Shown here: positions 12,003 to 22,412 of the stretch, in pieces
Layout: the number at the start of each line of letters is the position of its first letter
Numbering within the stretch: position 1 is the first letter of the stretch
Source: Symbiodinium kawagutii
Lineage: Eukaryota; Sar; Dinophyceae; Suessiales; Symbiodiniaceae
Reading direction: 5' to 3'
DNA length: 64,000 bases
Assembly (NCBI GenBank): GCA_009767595.1
Contig: VSDK01018351.1
Coordinates: 192,278-256,277, forward strand
The notes under the pieces: generated by a model
Seen by the model: the letters and a program-made list of their open reading frames with translations, nothing else
What the model was told of the DNA's origin: nothing
Databases searched by the model: none
Program-made: the position numbers and the translations under genes

Positions 12003-12053
12003 CTTGGGAGCAAAGAGGGGCGCCAGCTCGCTTCCACCCACGACCTCCAAAGA
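12003..12053 (-). CDS. 17-codon exon
   Basis: Acceptor CTCCAG|TCT and GC donor AAG|GCTGAAC, phase 0 at both ends. It reads SLEVVGGSELAPLFAPK. It is probably part of the same gene or of its upstream neighbour. Confidence 0.4.
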
Positions 12054-12375
12054 CTGGAGTCCAAAGTCATGGAACAGGTATTATGAAACATATGTGGAAA
12101 ACACATAAAAATACAAGGAATGAATCTATCTAATAGCAAGGGTCAACTCTGTTTTCACCAGCTGTAACTGATTCTCAGAAGGGCAATTTCCGGAGCTCCA
12201 ACAACCACGCTAAAATGTCTGTGATCTGTGGTTCGTTGCAGTTCCACATGTTCATTTCGGCGCATGTTCATTGAACAGCTGTTGAATGCAAGTCGCGGCA
12301 ACAGGGAACCGTTTGCTTTTCCAAGTCGAAGCAAAACTCCAACGGTTTGTGTGCAGATGTGCCACCAGGATCTAC

Positions 12376-12454
12376 CAGGTGCCTCAGCTGGCTCCTGGTA
12401 TGCGGGCGGCTTGCTCATCTCGTCAATGACATCAAGGATGAGCCTTTGAAGACG
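12376..12454 (-). CDS. 26-codon exon
   Basis: Acceptor TTCCCAG|CGT and GT donor CCTG|GTAGAT. It reads an amphipathic helix (RLQRLILDVIDEMSK) followed by a polar, proline-containing tail. Its end phase does not match 12003-12053 directly, so another exon or a different boundary is needed. Confidence 0.4.
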
Positions 12455-13334
12455 CTGGGAACATCTCAGAACAAGAGTCCTTCTCAATGCCAGGGTGAAG
12501 GGCGCGTTTCACTCCCCATCGTGTATTGCGTGGTGCGTGATCTGTCCAGGCAGAACGAGCGTCAGCATCAGCATCAGCGGCCCTTCAGCCAAAAACCACA
12601 ACCCGATAAGGCGATAGTGAGGTCCAGTGAAGCTGCTGTACGCCCCTGACACCCCAGCATGTTGCATGACTTAAGGATCTGGCCCGCGCAGTGGGCGCTG
12701 GTCTGCACTGACCTGGTGGACATTCAAACATCTTCAAACGTCAAAGACTCCTACTGTGGCATCCTGTGGCATCCCCGGCTTCTCTGTAGACTCAACTCGG
12801 GGCACCACATGGCACCACCGACTTGACCTATCTATTTCACTATCCGACGTGCATCTTCCAATCGCTTGTGCCCCAGCCCTGCCTTCACTGCGCGTGGGGA
12901 TGGCTCCAAGCGCTGTCGCGGCGAAGGACACTCCTACGTAATTGACGCCGTGGTCGAGGAGTTTGTCTAGGGGGAGATCAACATTAACTTTACAATTTTG
13001 AACATTAATTTAAACTAAAATGTCATTAAAGATGTCCAAAATTTTGGCCGCTTTTGAACTTTATCAGGTTGTGAAGGGAAAATGGGAGGGCTGTCGACTC
13101 AGCAACTATGATCCGGTTCAAGGATTCCTTGCACCAAAATGGATCAGTCTCATGCCTGCAAAAGTGCTTTCCATGTCAGTGCAGTCTGTGCAATTGATGT
13201 TTGCTTGCCTGGCGAGTTTCTATCCAGAGTGAAAGAGCAAGCGAAATACACTGCGTATATCAGTACTTTGATCTACCATCCTGTGTCTTTGTTTAAAAGA
13301 AACAAGCTTCACACAAGTTTTGCGGGAGAAATCT

Positions 13335-13559
13335 TTACGCCTTTGCACCACGAGCAATTTGGTAGAAAAATGCTGAAAGCTTCCAGTCCTTTTCCAACAC
13401 GTCCGGGGGTCGCGCTTTTTGGCCCATGCCCTCATCATTGACCTGGTTGACCTGCGCAAGACTGTCAAAAGATGCCGAAAGGATGAATAGAACGCTGAGG
13501 AAACAGGGCACTTCATCAATGATACTTCCCAAGACATCAAGAGGTGGGCTGAATTCCAC
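13335..13559 (-). CDS. Possible exon, boundaries unclear
   Basis: Open minus frame with FLSVLFILSASFDSLAQVN followed by a charged stretch ending near KDWKLSAFFYQIARG. The hydrophobic part could be a membrane segment. No clear splice pair was found and no family is known. Confidence 0.3.
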   Translation of the reverse strand: MEFSPPLDVLGSIIDEVPCFLSVLFILSASFDSLAQVNQVNDEGMGQKARPPDVLEKDWKLSAFFYQIARGAKA

Positions 13560-13656
13560 TGGATCAAGATGCAGTAAAATGTATCACGAGTCTAAACAAG
13601 ATACATCATGATATCATATGATATCTATGATACATCTGTTGAAGGCAGCTTTGTCG

Positions 13657-13830
13657 GCTTCGAGGCACCTCAGGAGATGTGCCACTTCTGGGCACGAAGA
13701 GTTGCAAGTCCATCACTTCCAGCAGCTGCACCTGACTGGGTCCCCCTGTGGCTACCAGCTGTGCCATGTCCGCCATGCTGCACCGTGCCTGTGGTCGTGG
13801 CGCTACTAGGATGGGTGGTCCGTCCACCAT
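13657..13830 (-). CDS. Possible exon, boundaries unclear
   Basis: GC-rich open minus frame containing MADMAQLVATGGPSQVQLLE. The two other minus frames are lower in complexity. No family match. Neighbouring exon 14234-14331 is on the same strand. Confidence 0.35.
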
Positions 13831-14233
13831 GGCCTGATGCGTGATTCAGCTCTCGGGAGCGTGGGGATTGAAGCAAACGATCGCATCCGGTCATGTCCAA
13901 AAAAACACTGTGATTTTTTGAGAGTTGTATGAATCAGTCATCATGAAAGATCATGAAACTCAGAAGGACAAATCAATTCCTTGCGACACTAAATCGTGAC
14001 CTCCAAACACGGAGCTGTTTTTTGCGCCTCGAACCCATCATTTGGCGGAAAATGGCCACAGCTCTCGGCCCTGGCGCAAACTTAGCACTGCCCTGCACAA
14101 CAGTTTCTCAAGGTCCCGTGAATGGTTGGCTGCACTGGCAAGGGGGGTTGAGGTAGAACAATCTCCACATCTGGCCGCAAAGTACATATGACATTCTCAA
14201 GATGGGTCTCCATGGGTCTCCCAGGTTTCCCAC

Positions 14234-14331
14234 CTGGGAGATAGGGGATCCTGGCGCACAGACATCGGACGGCTCGTGGGTTCTGTGGCGGCCATGGCAG
14301 GCACTGCCACAGGCTCCGCCACCACTGGTGC
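14234..14331 (-). CDS. Ala/Pro/Val-rich exon with canonical GT-AG borders
   Basis: 32 codons plus two bases between TTGACGCAG|GCA and CCCAG|GTGGGA. Reads VVAEPVAVPAMAATEPTSRP, consistent with a disordered linker. Both borders are good matches to splice consensus. The gene is otherwise unknown. Confidence 0.5.
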
Positions 14332-14990
14332 CTGCGTCAAATGAAGCGCAGCTTAAGGTCCAACAGAAAGGGCGAACCAAGTTGACTGTGGTCATTTTGG
14401 CCTTGCAACTATTTGCAACTTGTTTCCAAACTCAATGGCACTGACACTTCTGGGTATTTCCTCGAGGGGTCTCACCCATCACAACTTGCTTTCGCGGGGC
14501 TTCCTGCCTCTCCAATTCTCTCTGCCCTGTGGCTTAGCTGGGCTTCCGCTCCAGCACCTAAGCTGACATGGTTCTGCTTGTGACAGACTTAAGCGGAACA
14601 GGTTTAGCTGAAACACTTTTATTTTTCTCAAAGCAGCCAGAAACCATTTTTCCCGAATGCGTAGCACGGGTTCTCGTTTCATAGTGTGGGGGTCTGGGGG
14701 TGGGGACGTGTTCGCTGGACGTTGCGTTTATGTTCGCAACCGGTCGCAAGTGTTCGCAACCGTTTGTCGCCGACCGCGGTAGGGCCGTAAGGCCCGTACC
14801 ATTGGGGGAAGCGTGTGGAGGTGGTCAGTTTAGGTGGCTTTGCGTGTCCTGCAACGTCGTTTTGCGTGACAGGCGTGGCACTTTGTAGGATCGCAGCCTG
14901 TGTCATGACAGGTCCCAAGTCCACTTTCTGTGGCTGGTGCCATAGATTCTGCACAGGTGTGTTGGTGTGGTGTCTTGGTGTGGTGTGTTG

Positions 14991-16092
14991 GTGTGGGGTG
15001 GTGTGGTGTTTTGGCGTGGTGTGGTGTGGTGTGGGGTGGTGTGGTGTTTTGGCGTGGTGTGGTGTGGTGTGGGGTGGTGTGGTGTTTTGGCGTGGTGTGG
15101 TGTGGTGTGGGGTGGTGTGGTGTTTTGGCGTGGTGTGGTGTGGTGTGGGGTGGTGTGGTGTTTTGGCGTGGTGTGGTGTGGTGTGGGGTGGTGTGGTGTT
15201 TTGGCGTGGTGTGGTGTGGTGTGGGGTGGTGTGGTGTTTTGGCGTGGTGTGGTGTGGTGTGGGGTGGTGTGGTGTTTTGGCGTGGTGTGGTGTGGTGTGG
15301 GGTGGTGTGGTGTTTTGGCGTGGTGTGGTGTGGTGTGGGGTGGTGTGGTGTTTTGGCGTGGTGTGGTGTGGTGTGGGGTGGTGTGGTGTTTTGGCGTGGT
15401 GTGGTGTGGTGTGGGGTGGTGTGGTGTTTTGGCGTGGTGTGGTGTGGTGTGGGGTGGTGTGGTGTTTTGGCGTGGTGTGGTGTGGTGTGGGGTGGTGTGG
15501 TGTTTTGGCGTGGTGTGGTGTGGTGTGGGGTGGTGTGGTGTTTTGGCGTGGTGTGGTGTGGTGTGGGGTGGTGTGGTGTTTTGGCGTGGTGTGGTGTGGT
15601 GTGGGGTGGTGTGGTGTTTTGGCGTGGTGTGGTGTGGTGTGGGGTGGTGTGGTGTTTTGGCGTGGTGTGGTGTGGTGTGGGGTGGTGTGGTGTTTTGGCG
15701 TGGTGTGGTGTGGTGTGGGGTGGTGTGGTGTTTTGGCGTGGTGTGGTGTGGTGTGGGGTGGTGTGGTGTTTTGGCGTGGTGTGGTGTGGTGTGGGGTGGT
15801 GTGGTGTTTTGGCGTGGTGTGGTGTGGTGTGGGGTGGTGTGGTGTTTTGGCGTGGTGTGGTGTGGTGTGGGGTGGTGTGGTGTTTTGGCGTGGTGTGGTG
15901 TGGTGTGGGGTGGTGTGGTGTTTTGGCGTGGTGTGGTGTGGTGTGGGGTGGTGTGGTGTTTTGGCGTGGTGTGGTGTGGTGTGGGGTGGTGTGGTGTTTT
16001 GGCGTGGTGTGGTGTGGTGTGGGGTGGTGTGGTGTTTTGGCGTGGTGTGGTGTGGTGTGGGGTGGTGTGGTGTTTTGGCGTGGTGTGGTGTG
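14991..16092 (+). repeat. 38-bp minisatellite, 29 copies
   Basis: The unit contains GGGG, a TTTT and a single C per 38 bases (in GGCG); all other bases are G or T. The TTTT marks recur every 38 bases from 15009 to 16073, and I saw no substitution between copies. Degenerate copies lie at about 14957-14990. The strand has many GG/GGGG tracts and could form G-quadruplex-like structures (inference). The unit has no stop in any forward frame, which creates the long artefactual reading frames here. Confidence 0.95.
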
Positions 16093-16105
16093 GTGTGGTG
16101 GTGTG

Positions 16106-18000
16106 TCACCAAGAGTGTCTCACTAAGACTGTCCCACCAAGAGTGTCCCAAGTGTCCCACAAGAGTGTCCTACTAAGAGTGTCTCACCAAGAGTGTCTCA
16201 CCAAGAGTGTCTTACAAAGACNNNNNNNNNNNNNNNNNNNNNNNNNNNNNNNNNNNNNNNNNNNNNNNNNNNNNNNNNNNNNNNNNNNNNNNNNNNNNNN
16301 NNNNNNNNNNNNNNNNNNNNNNNNNNNNNNNNNNNNNNNNNNNNNNNNNNNNNNNNNNNNNNNNNNNNNNNNNNNNNNNNNNNNNNNNNNNNNNNNNNNN
16401 NNNNNNNNNNNNNNNNNNNNNNNNNNNNNNNNNNNNNNNNNNNNNNNNNNNNNNNNNNNNNNNNNNNNNNNNNNNNNNNNNNNNNNNNNNNNNNNNNNNN
16501 NNNNNNNNNNNNNNNNNNNNNNNNNNNNNNNNNNNNNNNNNNNNNNNNNNNNNNNNNNNNNNNNNNNNNNNNNNNNNNNNNNNNNNNTTTGTAAGAGTGT
16601 CTTACTCAGAGTGTCTTACCAGGAGTGTCTCACCAAGAGTGTCCCACCAAGAGTGTCTCACCAAGAGTGTCTCACCAAGAGTGTCTCACCAAGAGTGTCT
16701 CACCAAGAGTGTCTCACCAAGAGTGTCTCACCAAGAGTGTCTCACCAAGAGTGTCTCACCAAGAGTGTCTCACCAAGAGTGTCTCACCAAGAGTGTCTCA
16801 CCAAGAGTGTCTCACCAAGAGTGTCTCACCAAGAGTGTCTCACCAAGAGTGTCTCACCAAGAGTGTCTCACCAAGAGTGTCTCACCAAGAGTGTCTCACC
16901 AAGAGTGTCTCACCAAGAGTGTCTCACCAAGAGTGTCTCACCAAGAGTGTCTCACCAAGAGTGTCTCACCAAGAGTGTCTCACCAAGAGTGTCTCACCAA
17001 GAGTGTCTCACCAAGAGTGTCTCACCAAGAGTGTCTCACCAAGAGTGTCTCACCAAGAGTGTCTCACCAAGAGTGTCTCACCAAGAGTGTCTCACCAAGA
17101 GTGTCTCACCAAGAGTGTCTCACCAAGAGTGTCTCACCAAGAGTGTCTCACCAAGAGTGTCTCACCAAGAGTGTCTCACCAAGAGTGTCTCACCAAGAGT
17201 GTCTCACCAAGAGTGTCTCACCAAGAGTGTCTCACCAAGAGTGTCTCACCAAGAGTGTCTCACCAAGAGTGTCTCACCAAGAGTGTCTCACCAAGAGTGT
17301 CTCACCAAGAGTGTCTCACCAAGAGTGTCTCACCAAGAGTGTCTCACCAAGAGTGTCTCACCAAGAGTGTCTCACCAAGAGTGTCTCACCAAGAGTGTCT
17401 CACCAAGAGTGTCTCACCAAGAGTGTCTCACCAAGAGTGTCTCACCAAGAGTGTCTCACCAAGAGTGTCTCACCAAGAGTGTCTCACCAAGAGTGTCTCA
17501 CCAAGAGTGTCTCACCAAGAGTGTCTCACCAAGAGTGTCTCACCAAGAGTGTCTCACCAAGAGTGTCTCACCAAGAGTGTCTCACCAAGAGTGTCTCACC
17601 AAGAGTGTCTCACCAAGAGTGTCTCACCAAGAGTGTCTCACCAAGAGTGTCTCACCAAGAGTGTCTCACCAAGAGTGTCTCACCAAGAGTGTCTCACCAA
17701 GAGTGTCTCACCAAGAGTGTCTCACCAAGAGTGTCTCACCAAGAGTGTCTCACCAAGAGTGTCTCACCAAGAGTGTCTCACCAAGAGTGTCTCACCAAGA
17801 GTGTCTCACCAAGAGTGTCTCACCAAGAGTGTCTCACCAAGAGTGTCTCACCAAGAGTGTCTCACCAAGAGTGTCTCACCAAGAGTGTCTCACCAAGAGT
17901 GTCTCACCAAGAGTGTCTCACCAAGAGTGTCTCACCAAGAGTGTCTCACCAAGAGTGTCTCACCAAGAGTGTCTTACCCAGAGAGTCCGACCAAGAGTGT
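16106..18000 (+). repeat. 14-bp minisatellite GTCTCACCAAGAGT
   Basis: 94 perfect copies occupy 16655-17970. Degenerate units flank both ends (16106-16221, 16588-16654, 17971-18000). The array directly follows the 38-bp array. Three units make 42 bases with no stop, so the apparent 14-residue protein repeat is an artefact; nothing suggests translation. Confidence 0.95.
16222..16587. other. Assembly gap (366 N)
   Basis: A run of N inside the degenerate left part of the 14-bp array. True repeat length is therefore unknown. Confidence 0.99.
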
Positions 18001-18280
18001 GAGCATTCGGGTTCGTGGGCTTCATCTTGTTTCGTAAATTCATGTAAACTCATCGAGGTCCATTACCTCTGAAACTTCAGAATTCCACCCCAAGGTACTC
18101 AGGTGGTACTTTCCAAAAATTCCATCGCTCCTGTCCTCTCCCCAGGCTCCCCTGCTCTCCCTCCAAGGCTTAGCAGCTCGAATTTTGGCACCTGGGACAG
18201 CTGTCACAAGCGCACGGGTGTTTCTATCCACAGGGAGATGTGACCATGAACATCAAAGACTCGTTTGATCCTTTATGTTG

Positions 18281-18312
18281 ATACAAAAGGCATCAAAACT
18301 CATGCCTTGTAT
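18281..18312. repeat. Small inverted repeat
   Basis: ATACAAAAGGCAT (18281-18293) is answered by ATGCCTTGTAT (18302-18312), one base short of perfect. The sequence CCATGAACATCAAA occurs on both sides (about 18244 and 18317). Confidence 0.5.
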
Positions 18313-20644
18313 GAACCATGAACATCAAAAGTTCATACAAAGCATTCTACACAAAGCAGTAGAGCTCTGCATCCTTTGCGATCTGTGCCTCTGCTTGCAG
18401 TCACCACAGCGATAGTCATGCTTGCGCACCGACTTGGCTGTGTCGACAAATTAGTTCATCTTCCAAGAACTGATGTTTCTGGCACTAAATATACTATTAT
18501 GATCTACTATGGTAGTTGTTCGATGTTCTCCCGCGTATCAAACCACTTCCTGCCAACTCTTTTTCAACGGCTGGGGTTGCGCTCAGCTTTGGGAGCTCAG
18601 AACAAAAAGGACAGCATGGTCTTGCCTCGCGAGGTTTGGCTCCAAGTTCCCAGCGCATAGGCACCAAACATCAGGCATTCAATACAAACTCCAGATGCAT
18701 TTGGAGCCACTTGTGGATGTCTATCCCAGATTTCCCTGCTTGAGTTGTGATGCTGCCCTCCAGTCAGTCGCAGCGGCGTCTAACAGGCAAATTCTTCGCA
18801 GAGAGAAAGCCCTTTTGTTAAACTCAGCTGCGCATTCACTTCTGTTCAGTTGGTACTGCTGGGACCTACCACGAGTCCTCACAAAAAAAGAGTTGTCATA
18901 TTTTTCTACAGCATGGTACTTACATAATATGCTTCTCCCAATGGTTTCTATATGCAACTTGTCCACCGCATGGGCCCTGTGCTGCCAGGTATCTTTTGGC
19001 AGTTGGGCACCTTGGGCATCTCCGCGCCGGGCGTCACTGGGAAGTCGCTGGCTGCTGCTGAGGCAGGGGAACAGCTGGGACCCTGATAGCGCGCGCTGCC
19101 TCAGGGTGTCCCAACACCCTCACGAACTCGGGAAGGCAGCACAACACAAGTTTTACATATTTTTACATCCCCAGAAAACATGTGATACATGTGATACATC
19201 TGTCAGTAGGTGTTGAGACGTTCCTTGTCCGCTGCTACTTTGGTATCACGACTTCGCTGGAACTCTGCACTTTGCCCAGCTACGGCATGGCAAGTGAGTC
19301 ACATCAAACAGCTTGGCACCGTTGGCCAGCTCCTTGGCGTCAAGAGAAACAAGATCTCTCAGCATGTCTCAGCATCTCTCAGCATACCGGACACTTTGGA
19401 ATCCAATGCAGCTGAGCAACCCATCTTTGCTTGCCATCTTTGTCCTGACAGCACCAGGGCTTGAAGACAGCGCACAGTTCTTCCAGAGACAGCAAGGACT
19501 ACAAATCAAAATGTTTTCTAGAACTGCAGGACTGCATTTTTGGAACAAAGCCAAAGATGGCATAAAAAATGGAACAAATGCCATGCGCCAAAAAAAAGGT
19601 CGGCACAGATGATATGATCGTACATTGTTTGTCCACAACATTGAAAAACGAGGGTGACTGCACGCAGTCCTTCGGGTACACTGTGAGGGTTGTTGTCACC
19701 TGCAAACAGAAAGAACCGTACAAGACTGTAGTCTCAACAACTCCTGAGCATGAGACAGTGACCCTCAAAGAGAGCTGTCTGAGTTCGTATCCTTTGCCAA
19801 TATCTGCCTATACTGAGATTTTCTTCTGAACTTCTCCAGTTTATGGCTGTGATGCGATATGATCAAATGAATAGTGTTGATGACTCCATGCTTGCAGACT
19901 CCACCTCTCGATCACCAGTGACCTCATATTTGCCTCGGTGGCAAGTGATTGGAACTGAACCTTGGGACCATGTCAATGTGATTCAAAAGTGTTGAACAAT
20001 CATCTCATGAAAGCATTGTTGATCTCATCTCATTGTTGACTGTGCTTTCGTACCTAGATTATTCGTGAGTGCGATCCAACATGACTTTGACGCTAAGCTT
20101 TGGGTAGCTGAGCTGGGGCTCAAAAACAGGAGAGAAGTGTGCGACCCAGGGCTCTAAACTCCGGGACCATCATGTTGGCTGAATAGGATGTAAAATAGTA
20201 GCGAAAAAATGTCAAAGCGGAAAAGGTTGGAAGTCTTGTGAAGCATACAGGTGCCTGACCTTCTTTCTACCTGCCTTCAGACTTTGTTTCCCTGATGTAG
20301 AAACCCTAGAGATAGCGTTTTAGTGACATCCAGGTTTCGACATCTTGATACCGGCAGGCCAGCTTTCTGGAATGAATAGCAGCAACGGCGAAGAAAGGCT
20401 CACGCATCAGCCATGCAAACTGGTAGTTTTGACGAAGGAAAAAGAATTTCAATGACTGAGAGAACTACTGATTGCGTTTATGAGGTGAAATGTTTGGAGA
20501 TTGATGGACTGCCAATGTAGAAATGGAAGGGAAGGGAGGGGAAACACAGAGGCAGCGAGTGCAGGATGGCCAGCAGGGCAGTTGCCCCCTAATCTCATTT
20601 CGCTCCCAAGTCAATCAGCATGTACAGCTGGGGAAGGATAGATA

Positions 20645-20706
20645 GACTGAAATTGAGATTGAGATTGAGATTGAGATTGAGATTGAGATTGAGATTGAGA
20701 TTGATA
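20645..20706 (+). repeat. Hexanucleotide repeat (ATTGAG)n
   Basis: About nine to ten units, followed by a GATAGA/GGATAGG-rich degenerate tract to about 21180. Confidence 0.9.
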
Positions 20707-21211
20707 GATAGATGATAGAGGGATTGATTGATGGAAGATCAAAGCTAAGAGAAGGCAGGATAAGGCAAGATACGACAAGATGGATAAATATCATAGATAC
20801 GAGTAATAGACAGATAGACAGACAAACAAACATGGATAAACACCGATGGAGATAGATGGAGATACATAATCAATGATAATGATGGTAGAAACAAAAGAAG
20901 TCACACAAATAGACAGGACGGGACAGGATAGCATAGGACGGGATAGGATATTGGTAGGAGTAAGATAGGATGGGACAGGATGTGATACAATGTTCGGGAT
21001 ATTGGTAGGATAAGAAAGAATAGAATCGCATAAACTAGAATCTGATAGGATAGGACATGATAAACAGAATTTCGAAGATGATAAAGCAGAATCGATAGAT
21101 GGATAGGTCGATAGGAGAGTAGCATAGACTCGATCTCGGTTAGATTGTGAATAGATTCTGGGATAATTAATAATTAGAGGTGTCCAAATAGCATCATGTC
21201 GCATCTAAAGC

Positions 21212-21540
21212 TCACACAAAACATCTTCCAAAAGAATCGAATTGCCTGAATAATGAAGATAAGTTGCCTGGAGGCAATGGATCCGGCTTCTCCATGATTA
21301 GCCCATGCTCTTCCAGCCACCAGTCAGCCTGACAGCTCATGCTGTGAAACACCCCATCCCTGAGTGTCAAAAACTCACTGCCCAATACCCAAGCCCATTG
21401 CTTCACACTGATCTCCCCGTGTCAGGGATGGCGCACAGCTCAAGAGCTGACGCCGCCCACGCCTTGTCGAAGTTCCAACCAGCCGGTGCCTGTCCGGTCT
21501 CTTCCAGACGCCTTGGGGCGCCATGACAGCCAGTTTCGTA
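21212..21540 (-). CDS. Possible 3' exons of the 22-kb gene
   Basis: Two open minus stretches: about 21403-21540 (contains RRLEETGQAPAGWNFDKAW) and 21212-21406 (contains DWWLEEHGLIMEKPDPLPPG). Both read well, but splice borders and phase to the exon 21832-22101 could not be fixed. Confidence 0.35.
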
Positions 21541-21831
21541 GGTTGCAAAGATCATTATATACATATATATATATAAATAGACACATACGCAAAAACGTAA
21601 CATGTCATAAGGTCTTACGAATGAAACATGCATAATATCTTTCAACGTGCGTCAAACATATTTCAACATATTATTTCATGATGCATGTGCTGTAAATCTC
21701 ACTGGTATGAGCGGAGCCAAGCCGACCCTGCCTGAGACCGCCCTTGGTGCCGTTTTGAGGTGATTCCATCTGCCATGCTATGATGTACCACCACGAATCT
21801 CACCAAGCGTCTGAAAATTGTTGAGACGTAC

Positions 21832-22101
21832 CTTGGCTTGGCAAATGCAGAATCTGGGAGCTCTTTTGATTCTTTTGACACATTGGCACTTTCTAAAATG
21901 TTCTAACTGCGGCACTTTGGGCTCAACAAAAGATTCATCTTGCAGCTGTAGGAGTGTCTTGAGTTTTGTCTCAGCCGAGCAGAGCCCATCCCATACCTTG
22001 CCAAGGTGCGCCACGTGGGCCTGGATCCTTGGTCCAAAGGCCCCAGCTCTCTGCACCTGGACGTGTGACACTGATCCATTGAGATGCGACATCTTCAACA
22101 C
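21832..22101 (-). CDS. 90-codon exon of unidentified protein
   Basis: Begins after a long pyrimidine tract on the minus strand (22102-22215) and the acceptor TTCTCTGAG|GTG. It ends at an excellent GT donor (AAG|GTACGT). 90 codons without a stop, phase 0 at both ends. The reading includes GAFGPRIQAHVAHLGKVWDG and a cysteine/lysine-rich end (CQCVKRIKRAPRFCICQAK). The clustered Cys could bind metal, but this is a guess. Joins in frame to 22243-22412. No known family recognised. Confidence 0.65.
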
Positions 22102-22215
22102 CTCAGAGAAGAGAGAAGAGAAGAGCAGAAAAGAGTAGAGAGAGAAAGGCAAGAAAGAAGATAGAGGAAAAGAGAAGAGAGAGAGAGAAGAGACGAGAGA
22201 GAGAGAGAGAGAGAA
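22102..22215 (+). repeat. Homopurine tract (GA-rich), intron polypyrimidine tract on minus strand
   Basis: Almost pure purine on the plus strand. On the coding (minus) strand it is a CT-rich tract leading straight into the acceptor of exon 21832-22101. Confidence 0.8.
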
Positions 22216-22242
22216 CAAAAAAACGAAAGAGATCCCACTGGC

Positions 22243-22412
22243 ACCTGTTCCAGAGGTCGCGTTTGGATCACCCTTGGCAGCAATGTACTGCCTCAGTATC
22301 TGCAGTGAAGGAGACGCTAATTCTTGTAGCTGAATTGCGAAGCTTCCCATGAGAATGTGTGGCTGCTCTTGCCGTTTGTTTATTGCACAAAACAAGTCTT
22401 TTACGGACAAGG
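22243..22412 (-). CDS. 56-codon exon of unidentified protein
   Basis: Acceptor CCAGAG|CC, then 56 codons to a GC donor (GGT|GCCAGT). Contains LQELASPSLQILRQYIAAKG. Ends in phase 0, matching the next exon. A GT donor two bases earlier would break the frame, so the GC donor is favoured. Confidence 0.55.

Larger units (their letters stand above)
18001..21211. other. No firmly supported gene; weak exon candidates and simple repeats
   Basis: Weak minus-strand candidates: about 18106-18190 (behind CTGTCCCAG, reading FELLSLGGRAGEPGE), about 18730-18850 (RSECAAEFNKRAFSLRRICL) and about 19060-19145 (EFVRVLGHPEAARAIRVPAV). From 20645 to 21180 there is a hexanucleotide array (ATTGAG) followed by a long degenerate GGATA-rich tract. 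19830-20640 shows nothing coding. Confidence 0.35.

Noticed and set aside
16655-17970. CRISPR-like regular repeat
   Set aside because: Repeats are contiguous with no spacers.
14815-18072. Very long reading frames (up to about 1000 codons) on both strands
   Set aside because: They consist of stop-free 38-bp and 14-bp repeats and run through the N gap. Every frame is open in the arrays, and there is no codon bias or real start.
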